DNA from: Anomaloglossus baeobatrachus
Lineage: Eukaryota; Chordata; Amphibia; Anura; Aromobatidae
NCBI RefSeq assembly: GCF_048569485.1
Contig: NC_134357.1
Span: forward strand, 354,414,812-354,478,811
Reading direction: 5' to 3'
DNA: 64,000 nt
Shown in pieces: positions 10,471 to 21,041 of the stretch. A program made the translations under genes and the position numbers. Below the pieces are notes generated by a model that was not told where the DNA came from, made no database searches, and was given only the letters and a program-made list of their open reading frames with translations. Numbering within the stretch: position 1 is the first letter of the stretch; each line of letters begins with the position of its first letter.

Positions 10471-11735
10471 TGGCAGATTAATCTCCCGCTGACTAGGGGT
10501 CGGTGGGGGATTGATCCCTGGTATCTGGCCAGATGCCAGTTCCCATAAAGTCAATGGGGACCAGAATCTGGTGCAAAGAGGTAGGCGCAAATGCTTCATA
10601 CTTACCGAATCACCCGCGCGGCTGTCACACTACTCCCGCGGCCGGTTATTCACTTCCCAGGCTGCTCATTACCTTCATTGAATATGCACTGCTTCCCCTG
10701 CCCACTGGTGGCTGTAATTGGTTGCAGTCAAACAAACCCCCACCCACAGTGTGTCTGACTGCAACCAATAACTGACGCCAATGGGCGGGTCTATATTGTA
10801 CAGCAAAATAAATTTAAAAAATTGGCGTAGGATCCCCCCCATATTTTGATACCAGCACAGATAAAGCCCAACAGCTGGGGGCTGATATTCTCAGGCTGGG
10901 GATATCCATGGTTATTGGGCACCCCCCAGCCTAAAAATATCTGCCAGCAGTCGCCCGGAATTGCCACATCCATCCACAGCACTTTACTTGGCTCTTCCCA
11001 CATTGCCCTGGTGCGGTGGCAATAGGGGTAATAAGGAGTTAATAACAGCCCACAGCTGCCACTAAGTCCTAGATTAGTAATGGCAGGCATCTACTCGAGA
11101 CACCCCCCCCCCCCATTACTAATCTGTAAGTGAAATGAAATAAACACAATCACCGAAATAATGCTTTATTTGGAATGAAAGACAAAAAAGCCACTCTCCT
11201 TCACCACTTTATTAACCCCAACACAACCCTCCAGGTTTGACGTAATCCACACGAAGTCCCACAATGCTTCCAGCACTGCTATATATCTGAAGCTCACAGC
11301 GAGCGCCATAGAACAGGACTGCCTAGTATGAAGTTCAGGCCACAACCGAAGTGAGCCACTCGCTCAGGGGTGACATCAGTCACAATAGCCGCGGCCACAG
11401 CATGGCCGCCTGTGAAAGGAAATCACCTGCTTGACGTCCCGTGATCGCACAGCTCACTTCAGTCATAGCCTGATTTGCGGTCACAGATGGAGGACTCCAG
11501 CTGTGGCCGCACGTAACCTGAGTCACGTCACCGTTTATAGTGCGGCTCACTTCAGTTGCTGTGTGGCGCTCACAACGGACAGTGTTGTTCTATGACGCTC
11601 GCTGTGAGCTTCAGATATGTTGCAGTGCTGAAAGCGTCGTGGGACCTAGTGTGGGTTACATCAGACCTGGAGGGGTGTTTTTGGGGTTAATAAAGTGGTG
11701 AAAGAGGATTATATTTTTTTTTCTTTTATTCCAAA

Positions 11736-12370
11736 CTAGCTGTAGTACCCGGGCGTTGACTGGAGATAGTAACTGTTTCTCTGTCAGTCTTTGTTTGTCT
11801 CTGTCTGTCTCTGTCTGTGTCAGTCTGTCTGTCTCTGTCGGTGTCTGTCTCTCTGTCTGTCTATTTCCGTGTCTGTCTCTTTGTCAGTGTCTCTCTGTGT
11901 GTCTCTGTGTCTATCCATGTCTGTCTGTGTCAATCTCTGTGTCTGTCTCTTTATCTCTGTGTCTGTCTCTTTATCTCTGTGTCTGTCTCTCTTTCGCTGG
12001 GTCGTCTCTTTCGCTGGGTCGTCTCTTTCGCTGGGTCGTCTCTTTCGCCGGGTCGTCTCGATCTCCTTGCAAGTCTGTTTGACTGTCTGTCTGTGTCTCT
12101 CTATCCGTCTCCCCACTGACATCTTATTACCTCACACATAAGCTTCTTATACTAACAATTTATTTTGTTCCTATAGCAACCACTCACAGCTCCAATTAAT
12201 AACCTATAGCTCGCAGCTCCATTGACTTTAATGGAGGTAGGTTTTTTGGAGAGTAACTGTAAAGCGCGGGGTTAAAGTTTCCCGTCAAAACAGTCTGACA
12301 TTCCCTGAGTCACATGGGGTGTCTGTGCAAAATTTCGTGATTGTAAATGCGACAGTGCGGATCCTTTAGC

Positions 12371-12424
<54 letters not shown>

Positions 12425-12436
12425 TTATATATTCGA
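11736..12436 (-). mobile_element. Non-autonomous Helitron, insertion site resolved
   Basis: On the minus strand it begins TCGAATATATAAAGG after an A and ends GCTAG before a T, as expected for Helitron insertion between A and T with no duplication. Near the 3' end 'CGCCCGGG' is the remaining half of what looks like a terminal hairpin. The host palindrome supplies the empty site. Its left arm, inverted, reads ccaaataaag, and the filled arm reads ccaaa, element, taaag. The 50631-50655 copy (tcaaataaagg) agrees. The interior has CT-rich tracts and a (CA)n microsatellite and no Rep/helicase. Confidence 0.82.
12375..12421. repeat. (CA)n microsatellite
   Basis: About 23 uninterrupted ca repeats close to the 5' end of the Helitron at 11736-12436. 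Confidence 0.97.
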
Positions 12437-12830
12437 TAAAGGATTTTTGGGGTGTTTGTGTTTACTAATCTGTAAGTGAAAGTAAATAATGGGGGATGTC
12501 TCATAGATGCTTGCCGTCACTAAGATAGAGCTTAGTAGCAGAAGTGGGCTACTATTACCCAGATACCCAGATTACCACCAAACAACAGCAAGAGCCAGGC
12601 CCAGCACCAGAATTGCCGCATCCTATGGATGAGCCACTTCTAGGGTGGCTATGGGCTGCTATTGTTAGGCTGGAAAGGGTCAAATAATGAAGGCCCTTCC
12701 CACCCTAATATCAGCCCCCAGTTGTCTGCTGTAGCTTGGCTAGTTTTAGAAAAATGGGGTGGACCCCATGTCTTTTTTTAATTTAATTTTATTTTTAAAT
12801 CAAATAATTAAAGTGTGGAATCCCCTTTAT

Positions 12831-14089
12831 TTTTCATAACCATAGTAAAAGTACAGCAGAGAGCTGAGGGTTTCACCACTTTACACACTCAAATACACAA
12901 CCAGGTTATCCTCGCCAGTGGGGACCGGGCTAGGGTAGGGTCTTAAGGTAGCATCCAAACATAGGGGGGCACCACTCACTAGTGACAGGGACTCTGGGGA
13001 GTCAGGAGCCAACACAACAGTTAGAGTTCTCTAGGAGGAGAGGACAGGAGCAAACGTGTCTTGTCGGTGCTCCAGTGGGACACAGGAGTTCTGGCGGTTG
13101 CCGAGGTATGAGCTTAAACGCTCCCTCGGAAACGATGCCACGCAGGGTGCAGGACCCTAGGGAAAATCACACTTCAAGTTGGTTTTCCATAATCTGCCCG
13201 GACGGAGAGGTTTCAAGCTTCCCTAGCTACAAAAAGCCCAAAAGCACAGTGCCAGAAAAGATCCTGGGCCTTGGAGAGCACCAGGTCCCATTGCAGAGCC
13301 GTGGTACCTGCAATTAGGGACAAGAGTACTACTCAAGATGACTGGGGTCCACAAGTAGCTTTATGCCATGGGGATCCGACACATAAGGCGCTAGGAGGAA
13401 GGACTCACTGAGCATCACATCGGACTGACCTCCAAAGGGGATTTGGGTTAGCAGGTGACCAGTACTACCCAGGTGAGCAGCACAAAGAGTGAGTAAAGAC
13501 ACCTGGAATCACAGCATTTGACTCGGACTCTTAATACTAGCGCCGCCGTACTGCGCCTCGGTGCTAAAGGCCTACGCCATCACTACTCTCCTCATCATCC
13601 TCCCCAGGGCCCGCTCCACCTGTGGGGAGAGATACCATCTCTGCTGCTACTACCATCCTCCCCGGAAAACAGCGACAGCAGCTGCGGCTTTTCTCTGGCC
13701 GCGTACCATAGGTGGCATCACGACATTCTTACTACTACTACCCCCATCACCTTCCCTCCTTATTGGTGTACACCTCGGGACACGAAGCCGGGCAGGCCAC
13801 CGTGACATCTCTGATCATCATCACACCAGCCCGGTGAGGAGTAACTCAGGGATCCCGTGCCTGATTCCCCCTGCCCTCTGGGTGCTTCACAATCACGGAC
13901 AGCCAATGATTAACATGTCTCTCCTGTCTCTATCGTGACGTATTTCCTGTACGTGTACGAGCCGACATCTGATCAGCAGAAATGCACAGGCGATCAGACT
14001 GTGCAGTAATAAAGTCCCCTAGGAGGACTGGTAAAATAAATAAAAAATGTAAAAAGTTTTTAAAAATATGAAAAAAAACTAAAAGTTGA
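12831..14089. other. Unclassified moderately GC-rich sequence, no gene
   Basis: Three short frames (12982-13317, 13518-13805, 13561-13938) show no recognisable domain. The text has the look of repeat-derived DNA (many cctccc, caccg and gtgacatc strings), but no termini are visible. Confidence 0.35.
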
Positions 14090-14292
14090 AATCATCCCCT
14101 ATTCGCCCCATTGAAAATCAAACTGTTAAAAACACACATATTTGGAATCGCTACGTTCACAAAGTATAGATGTTTGGTATCTACAATCTTGTACTGACAT
14201 GAGGCATCACACCGGCACATCAGTTTTACCATACACTGAACACAGTGACTAAAATATCCCAAAAAAACGATCACGCAATTGCACTTGCAGAG
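14090..14292. repeat. Dispersed repeat, inverse copy of the 4441-4832 family
   Basis: The reverse complement shares 'atggtaaa.ctgatgtg', 'gatgtttggtatc'-type text and the 'ttgcgtgatcgtttttttggg' block with 4660-4800. It is an old copy of unknown class. Confidence 0.6.
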
Positions 14293-14833
14293 GCTGCATT
14301 GTGTTTTAACCATTAGTGGAGTTGTTCCCACCTTGCCCAACATCTCAAGGTGAGCACTTCTAATTTATGTGGACCTCCTTTGTTACCAGTACTTACCCTA
14401 TGTGCTCTCCTTTTTGTTCTATTGTTTGCCTATTTCTACTGGATTTGACCAATGACATGGCAGCGCCACTCAGCCAAACTGTGTGCTCTGCCATACTGCA
14501 TGAAGACTAATATAAGATAAAATAAAATGTTACCCGAAGGTGTAAAAATACAGACTCATCTGGTGTAAGGAAGATGTCCTTGGCCACTGGACTTCGATCA
14601 TCACACCAAGGGGCCACGATAGCTTTCTCTTTCAAACAGATTTATTGAATTTTATGTTTTAACAATAGAATGGAAGAAAAGTAAAATACAGTATATATAC
14701 TGTACATGTGCAGTAATATCACAAAAGGAAAGAGTCAATCCTGCACTACTCCTGCACTACTACGGGGTTACCTTAGTTCATGGCTGTTAAAGGAGTCTGC
14801 TGGGTCCTCTGTGATAAGAATGCTGCCCTAGGG
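14293..14833. other. Non-coding spacer, nothing recognised
   Basis: AT-rich, with no long frames and no clear element ends. Confidence 0.4.
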
Positions 14834-15049
14834 CAGGGGTGGGGAACCTTTTTACAGCCGGGGACCATTTGGAATTTTCTACCAACCTTCGGGGGCCGCA
14901 CCAAATTATCAACTTGAAAATGACCAGGCTATATTTGGTCAAACAATTAATTAACTCACCCCTAATGTGGTGGCTGGAGCGGCTGTGATGTTCAGTGATA
15001 TTGATCATGTTGTTTCTCACAACTGCTTTTCCAGATTTGTCTTGGTCTG

Positions 15050-15412
15050 GAGAGGCTGGGGGCATACACATCACAGGAGAAGCTGGGTTATATACATCAC
15101 AGGAGACAATGAGGCATATACATCACAGGAGAGGCTGGGGCATACACATCCCAGGAGAGGCTGGGGCATATACATCACAAGAGAGGCTGGGGCATATACA
15201 TCACAGGAGTGGCTGGGGCATATACATCACAGGAGTGGCTGGGGCATATACATCATAGGAGAGGCTGGGGCATACACATTGCAGGAGAGGCTGGGGCGTG
15301 TACATCACAGAATGGGCTGGGGTGTATACATCACAGGAGGAGCGTATACATCATAACAGGGACTGGGGGCATATATATCACAGGAGGGGTGTATACATCA
15401 CAGGAGATGCTG
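15050..15412. repeat. ~27-bp minisatellite (catcacaggagaggctgggg)
   Basis: About 13 units of catcacaggagaggctgggg plus catata. The unit is the reverse complement of the array at 1660-2335, so both arrays descend from one hAT-internal repeat. Confidence 0.92.
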
Positions 15413-15419
15413 AGCATGG

Positions 15420-16140
15420 ACAGTACTGGCGGTGGGCACAGACAGCACTAGGCGGCAATACGGACAGCACTAGGTGGCACAACGGACAGCACTAGGCGAC
15501 ACAACGGATAGTACTAGGTGGCAGCACATAGAGCACTAGTTGGCAGCACAGAGCAGTAGGTTGCAGCACAGAGCACTAGTTGGCAGCACAGAGAGTGCTA
15601 GTTGGCAGCACAGAGAGCGCTAGTTGGCAGCACGGAGAGAGCTAGTTGGCAGCACAGATCACTAGGTGGCAGCTCGGAGAGCACTAGGTGGCAGCATTGA
15701 GAGCACTAGGTGGCAGCTCGGACAGCACTAGGTGGCAGCTCGGACAGCACTAGGTGGCAACACAGAGAGCAGTAGGTGGGGCAGCACAGAGAGAAGTAGA
15801 TGGCAGCACGGACAGAACTAGGTGGCAGCACAAAGAGCACTAGATGGCAGTACTAACAGTGCTGACAGCACTAGAAGGCAGTACGGCGAGCATTAGGTGA
15901 CAGCACTAGGAGGCAGCAGGGAGAGCACTATGTGGCAGCACAGACAGCACTAGGAGGCTGCACGGATTACACAGCACTGAGGGGGTTACACAGCACTGAA
16001 GGTACACACACTACTAGGGGCTACACACAGTACTAGGAGGTAAACAGCACTTGGGGCTACACACAGTACTAGGGGGTACACAGCACTGAGGGGGTAAACA
16101 GCACTTGGGGCTACACACAGTACTATGGGATAGACAGCAC
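15420..16140. repeat. ~18-20 bp degenerate minisatellite (agcactaggtggcagcac)
   Basis: More than 30 irregular tandem copies of a unit like agcactaggtggcagcac, more diverged than the neighbouring 27-bp array, grading into 'acacagtactagggg' variants near 16000-16140. Confidence 0.9.
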
Positions 16141-16604
16141 TGGACGGAGGGCCAGCGATGGTTGCATACTCAGTACTAGGGGAGGATGAGTCACATAGCA
16201 CAGGTACAGGAGGCATGTACAGCAGGGAAGCATCTGCTGCACCTCTTCTTCTGTGACAGGAGCACCCCGCCCACAAGGTAAACCCTGAGCACGCGAGCAC
16301 AGTCCCGGGTTCAGTCTAGAATGTACGGGCTGTAGTCAGGTCCTGAAAAGAGCCCGTACATTCTAGTACGGGTTGCAATCAGGATCTGGAAAAAGCCCGT
16401 ATGTTCTAGCATCTACCCAGAACGCACTGGTATTTAAAGGGCCGGCAAAAGCGTGAGTGCCGCTCGAGCAGTGTGGTTGCCTGGAATGTGCCCGGGGGCC
16501 ACAGAAAATGTCATCGCGGGCCGCAAATGGCCCGCGGGCCGGAGGTTCCCTACCCCTGGGTGTACGTTCCAAGGAAACGTTATATTTCTCCACAGTGAAT
16601 CAAA

Positions 16605-16885
16605 GAAGAAGAGAAGCGACAGCACTGTCCCAGGTCCAAGCATAAAATCCGGTTTATTGAAACATGCATTAAAAAGTGGGGAAGAGACCGGGTATAGGTG
16701 CACTCAGGATGACGGTCGTTTCACACTGGCTTGCTGGCTGGGACCCGTAGAAGCGAAGCCAGCGCAAAACGGCCGTCGTCCTGAGCACCTGCACCCGATC
16801 TCTTCTCCGCTTTTTAATGCATGAGTTTCAATAAACCGGATTTTATGCTTAGACCTAGGACAGTGCCTTTGCTTCTCTTCTTCTG
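16605..16885. repeat. Palindromic hairpin element (~90-100 bp arms)
   Basis: The left arm (agaagaagagaagcgacagc at 16606) is the reverse complement of the right arm, which ends at about 16885 in 'gcttctcttcttct', with the shared core 'cataaaatccggtttattga' and its inverse. The loop holds tandem-like 'gacggtcg' and 'acggccgtc' motifs. It would form a stable stem in RNA or single-stranded DNA. No coding capacity. Confidence 0.85.
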
Positions 16886-17765
16886 TGATACATGTACAGT
16901 AATAATGAACATACAAAGAAAAATAATACAGAATGGGCAAAGAAAAAAGAATAGGAGAGGATTAGGCGAAGGGTTAGTTTGGGAGGCACACAGACAATGG
17001 AAAGGTAAAGATCAGAAATTGATGAGGATATAGTGCATGATTAACCAAAAGAAAGCTTGCTATTTGGTATATACTGACGTGTATGTGTAATTCAAGGATC
17101 CGAGATCCTGAAGAATTTGGCCTGAGTATCATTTCAGGATAGAAATTCCAAGTACAGTATATGTTGTTGTTTTTTTTCGAAGCATAAGTTATTGTTTGTG
17201 TTGCTGCTAAGAATGAGAAAGTGAGTTTATACTGAGAGCGCGTGAGTGTGGATGATTTTGGGTGGAACAGGGCTTCCCAGAGATCTCTTATCAGGGGAAA
17301 ATGGAAAACGGCAAGAGCCAATTTATTTACACGCAACCAGAAACAAGCACCTGGGAGAAAGTCCTTCACATGTGCAACATTTCATCTTTTGGGATCACAT
17401 CACTGGAAGCAAATAGCAGGGACCATGTACCAGAGCACGAGGACTTTGTAAGCAGAATCCAATGAGTTTAAAAAAAGAAAGCCATAACATTCCATGCATT
17501 ATTTCAGGAATCCAGTGGATTCCTGAGGATGAAGGTAAGTGGATTGGTGGTTTAAATTTGTAGGGTGAGGTGTCCCCACAAAAAATGATAATGGATTTGA
17601 GGGCTGTAGTACAGAGCTGAGATGGATTTATCTATATACTTCAGCACCCTTATCCCTCAGGTTAGCTTTCAAACATTCTGACACAATCTATCCCTGTTTA
17701 AGGAGCAAGCAAACTGGAGATGGATGGAATAAGCCCAATTTCAAATTCCAACAAATGCTCTATTA
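16886..17765. other. Non-coding, nothing recognised
   Basis: Ordinary AT-rich sequence. The overlapping frames at 17242-17465 have no convincing domain. Confidence 0.4.
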
Positions 17766-18320
17766 AGGCTGCTTTACACGAGACGATCTATCATGCGATA
17801 GATCGTCGGGGTCACGGTTTTTGTGACACACATCCGGCATCGCTTGCGACATCGGGCTGTGTGACACCTCCAAGCGACGCAGTATCGCTCACAAATCGTG
17901 AGTCGTGTACTCGTCGCTTGGTTTCATAATCTCGTTGAATTAAAATTGCGCCGGTTGCTCATCGTTCCAGGGGTAGCACACACAGTTCCGTTTGACACCC
18001 CGGGAACGATGAACAGCAGCTTACCTCCATCCCATGGCACCCGCCGGCTATGTGGAAGGAAGGAGGTGGGCGGGATGTTTACATCCCGCTCATCTCCGCC
18101 CCTCCGCTTCTATTGGCCGGCTGCTGCGTGACGTCGTTGTGACGCCGAACGTCCCTCCCACTTCAGGAAGTGGACGTTCGTCGCCCACAGCGAGGTCGTC
18201 CAGAAGGTAAGTACGTGTGACGAGGGTTAAACAAGCGATTTGCCCGTGACGCAAAAACGACGGGGGCAGGTACGATCGATTGTGAAATCGCACAATCGGT
18301 CGTCCCGTGTAAAGCAGGCT
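17766..18320. mobile_element. Harbinger-type non-autonomous element
   Basis: Flanked by TTA at 17763-17765 and 18321-18323. Termini are AGGCTGCTTTACACGAGACG and, inverted, CGTCCCGTGTAAAGCAGGCT. The internal text 'gtgacacacatccggcatcg' and 'cgggatgtttacatcccgc' recurs in the copies at 58229 and 63375. No transposase. Confidence 0.8.
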
Positions 18321-18323
18321 TTA

Positions 18324-19209
18324 GGGTATGTAGCATTATAAATTGGAGTCTTTATTATAGATTTATCAATTAAAAATTGATAGAGCCATAGATTGATATA
18401 AAAGAGATGTCACTATGCAACACGTTTCAAATTATACTAGTTATGTATCATTAGTCAGTGGCTCTGTCGGTGCATACGGCTGAAACTCCTATTGCAGGGC
18501 ATCGGACGGAAGCCCCGAAGGGGCCACTGTACGGAGGAGAGGAGCACAGTGTGAAAGCGACCTTAGCAGTAGAGAACAAAGTATTGTCAATTCATGGATA
18601 TAGTGAAAATCAGCTTAAATAAATGAATAACTCTAAGTATACAAGAACAATTTACATAATATCTTCAAGATATCAGAATAAAACAAATATTAATACCCAA
18701 GATGATCATTATTCTATGGATATTTCTACCTCATTGGTATATGAATACCATGGTATGGCATGCTGTGACAAAAAAATAGTGTAGTTCAAAAGGCATCGCA
18801 TGGTGACAACTTTTCCAATAATCTATGGCTTTGTATATCAATTTCTTAACGGGTTAATCTATCATAAAGTTTTGATTTTATAGATGTGCTGGATTGCTAA
18901 CCCAAACTAGGGTATCAAATACAGGGTAGGTTCAAGGGTGACCTACTCCACTGTAGGGTTAGTAGATATGCGTATGTGTGCCACCCTCTACACCTTTTTA
19001 TGCAAACAGAAGCAGCTTTGTCACTGCAGCATTGGCGTTGGTTAGATTGGTGCTCTGAAAGCGTGTTTGCCGAGGAGACTGGCCACCTCTGATACACTGC
19101 ACAAGGGGTTGGTAACCTAGGCGACAAGCTTTAAAAACCGCTAAATTGCAAATTTACTTGTGTTTGCTTTTATTTTTTTTTGCCCATTTAACAAGATGGG
19201 AGAACCCCT
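18324..19209. other. Non-coding, nothing recognised
   Basis: AT-rich sequence without long frames. A short 'gtgtgaaagcgacctTAG' near 18550 resembles a Harbinger-type right end, but no left partner was found. Confidence 0.35.
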
Positions 19210-19213
19210 TTAA

Positions 19214-19881
19214 AGGGAACCAATCACGAGGATTTTCGTATATAACCTAAAGCCAGTGCTATACTGGCACTATCAGGCTGATTCTATACATACCTGTAGT
19301 GGTCAGCTCGGATGTTTAGGTTTTGAAATCCAAGAAAGTAAAGTTTATAAAATCGGCAGCTTCTTGAGTGACAGCAGCTGAGGATCAGATAATATCTGGG
19401 GGGGTATTCATAGTTATCCGCTCCCACTGTTAGAATTAGCATAAGTATTATACAATTGATTTAACTTTTCACTAGCAGGACCTGTGGTGAGGTCATACCC
19501 ATGTGGCCAGAAGGGGCGGGGCCTCAGCCAACAAAGCTGATACTAGGAAGCAACATTTTTCTGTTTGCTGAGGCCCCACCCCTTCTGGTCATATGGGTAT
19601 GACATCAGCACAGGTCCTGCTAGTAAAAAGTTAAATCGATTGTATAATACTTATGCTAATTATAACTGGGAGAGGGGATAAGTATGAATATCCCCCCAGG
19701 TATTATCTGATCCTCAGCTGCTGTCACTCAAGAAGGTGATGATTTTATAAACTTTACTTTCTTGGATTTCAAAAGGTAAACATCCAAGCTGACCACTAAA
19801 GGTATGTATAGAATCAGGCTGATAGTGCCAGAATAGCACTGGCTTTAGGTTATATACAAAAATCCTGTTGATTGGTTCCCT
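19214..19881. mobile_element. TTAA-flanked palindromic element (~330-bp arms)
   Basis: TTAA at 19210-19213 and 19882-19885. The ends AGGGAACCAATCACGAGGAT and, inverted, its near match ATCCTGTTGATTGGTTCCCT continue into arms that pair over almost the whole length. An example is 'tgaggatcagataatatctg' on the left against 'attatctgatcctcagctgc' on the right. The spacer is short (about 19540). It is a foldback derivative of the TTAA (Kolobok/piggyBac) group, without coding capacity. Confidence 0.82.
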
Positions 19882-19966
19882 TTAAGCCTCAGACAGAGTG
19901 GTATTGTACCCAAATGTAATTGGATGCAACCAGTTGGGGAAATGTTCTTACACAATAAGAAGATAC

Positions 19967-20540
19967 TGTCATGATCTAGGCCAGTATCTGCCACTGTTGT
20001 ATCTCCCAGCTCTGGCCTGGTCATGTCAGGGCTTATTTTCTCCCTGCCTCGTTTCGGTTTCCAGGATGCTATATCTGGGTGCTGCACCTCTGGTTCAGCG
20101 CCAGTGATAGTCTATGTCTCATAGTGTATGTAGCTGGCTCTGTTGAGGTACCCAATATGTCCTGCCATGCACCCTCTCCTGTATAACCTGTGTCTATCTG
20201 TCCTCTCCCATCCCCGTCCCGCTTGTCATACCTTTGTTTGTAGTTTGGACTTGACTTATACTCCCGTGCCTGACTTGGTTCTGATTCTCCCTTCGGCTTT
20301 CTCTATTACCGTTCGGCTCCTGACCCCGTTGCTTGCTTCTGACTCTGAGTTCGTTCACCCCTCATACATTGATTTGACTTCCTGTTGCTGATTCGGCTCT
20401 CTGACTACTCTGCTGCCACCTTGTGGTGACTTTGCTGTACTACTCCGGGTCACGTCTAAGTACAGCGTGAGGTTACTCTGTTGCCACCTTGTGGTGACTC
20501 CGCTGTACTACTGCAGGCCACATCTTAGTGCAGCGTGACA
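19967..20540 (+). mobile_element. Solo LTR of a retrotransposon
   Basis: Begins TGTCATGATC and ends CAGCGTGACA. The short inverted TGTCA/TGACA ends are flanked by ATAC at 19963-19966 and 20541-20544, a 4-bp target duplication. A 'tgccaccttgtggtgact' block occurs twice near the right end. No internal region or second LTR is nearby, so this is a fossil left by LTR-LTR recombination. The family (Ty3/Gypsy or endogenous retrovirus) cannot be decided from the LTR alone. Confidence 0.7.
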
Positions 20541-20897
20541 ATACTTATATATATTTCATCCTCCTTTAAGATACCTATATATGCAATATATACAGTAAAT
20601 CTGGTGTACAATGTACAAAGCTATAGGTCTGACTGAAAAGATAAGTAGGTAATTTGTACAAAATAAATACACATTAACTTTAGTCACTGGTGGACACAGA
20701 CAGAAAAGAGCTTCTGTGCAACAACAGCATATGGGCCCTTTTCAGTCCAATAACTCATTAATTTGCACTATTTCACCTGTTATAGAGATAAAAATGGCCC
20801 CCTTACGTATTGTGGCCCTGTGCGGCTGCACAAGTTGCACCAATGATATGTCCGCCCTTGACTTTAGTGATTTAAAAAAAAAAAAAAAAAAAATATA
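20541..20897. other. Spacer before the LINE, ending in an A-run
   Basis: No gene. A run of about 20 A followed by TATA (20873-20897) abuts the LINE 5' end and probably represents its target site. Confidence 0.5.
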
Positions 20898-21041
20898 GAG
20901 ACTTCCTGTTCCTGTCCTGGCTGAGGTGGCAGCTTAGGGGAGAAGCTCCTGCCACCCCTCACAGAAACCGACTAAAAACAGACCCCCCGGACGAGCCACC
21001 AAACAGAGAGCAGCACAGGAGGTTACCTAAAGCAGACAGCT

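Larger units (their letters stand above)
10480..12830. mobile_element. Long palindromic (foldback) element, copy A, split by a Helitron
   Basis: The left arm (about 10820-11330) and the right arm (about 11560-11735 plus 12437-12800) are reverse complements, for example 'ctgaagctcacagcgagcg' at 11289 against 'cgctcgctgtgagcttcag' at 11597. The arms share text with the elements at 49060-51480 and 30160-32014, including 'attactaatctgtaagtgaaa' variants and 'cagctggg' blocks. There is no coding capacity. Outer ends are approximate. Confidence 0.65.
14834..16558 (+). mobile_element. hAT-type non-autonomous element with internal minisatellites
   Basis: Ends are CAGGGGTGGGGAACCTT at 14834 and, inverted, AGGTTCCCTACCCCTG at 16558, a terminal inverted repeat of about 16 bp with hAT-like CAGGGGT. 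The left subterminal text matches the inverse copy at 3165-3362 ('tgatattgatcatgttg', 'acaactgctttt'). The body consists of two tandem arrays followed by about 420 bp of other sequence. The 8-bp flanks differ, so the target duplication has decayed or the ends shifted. No transposase. Confidence 0.72.

Noticed and set aside
13561-13938. 125-codon frame in the 12.8-14.1 kb region
   Set aside because: No recognisable domain, biased composition, no splice or regulatory support.
17242-17465. Frame containing NGKSQFIYTQPETSTWEKV, reminiscent of a WW domain
   Set aside because: The first signature tryptophan and the terminal proline are missing, the frame is short, and no splice context or neighbouring exon supports it.
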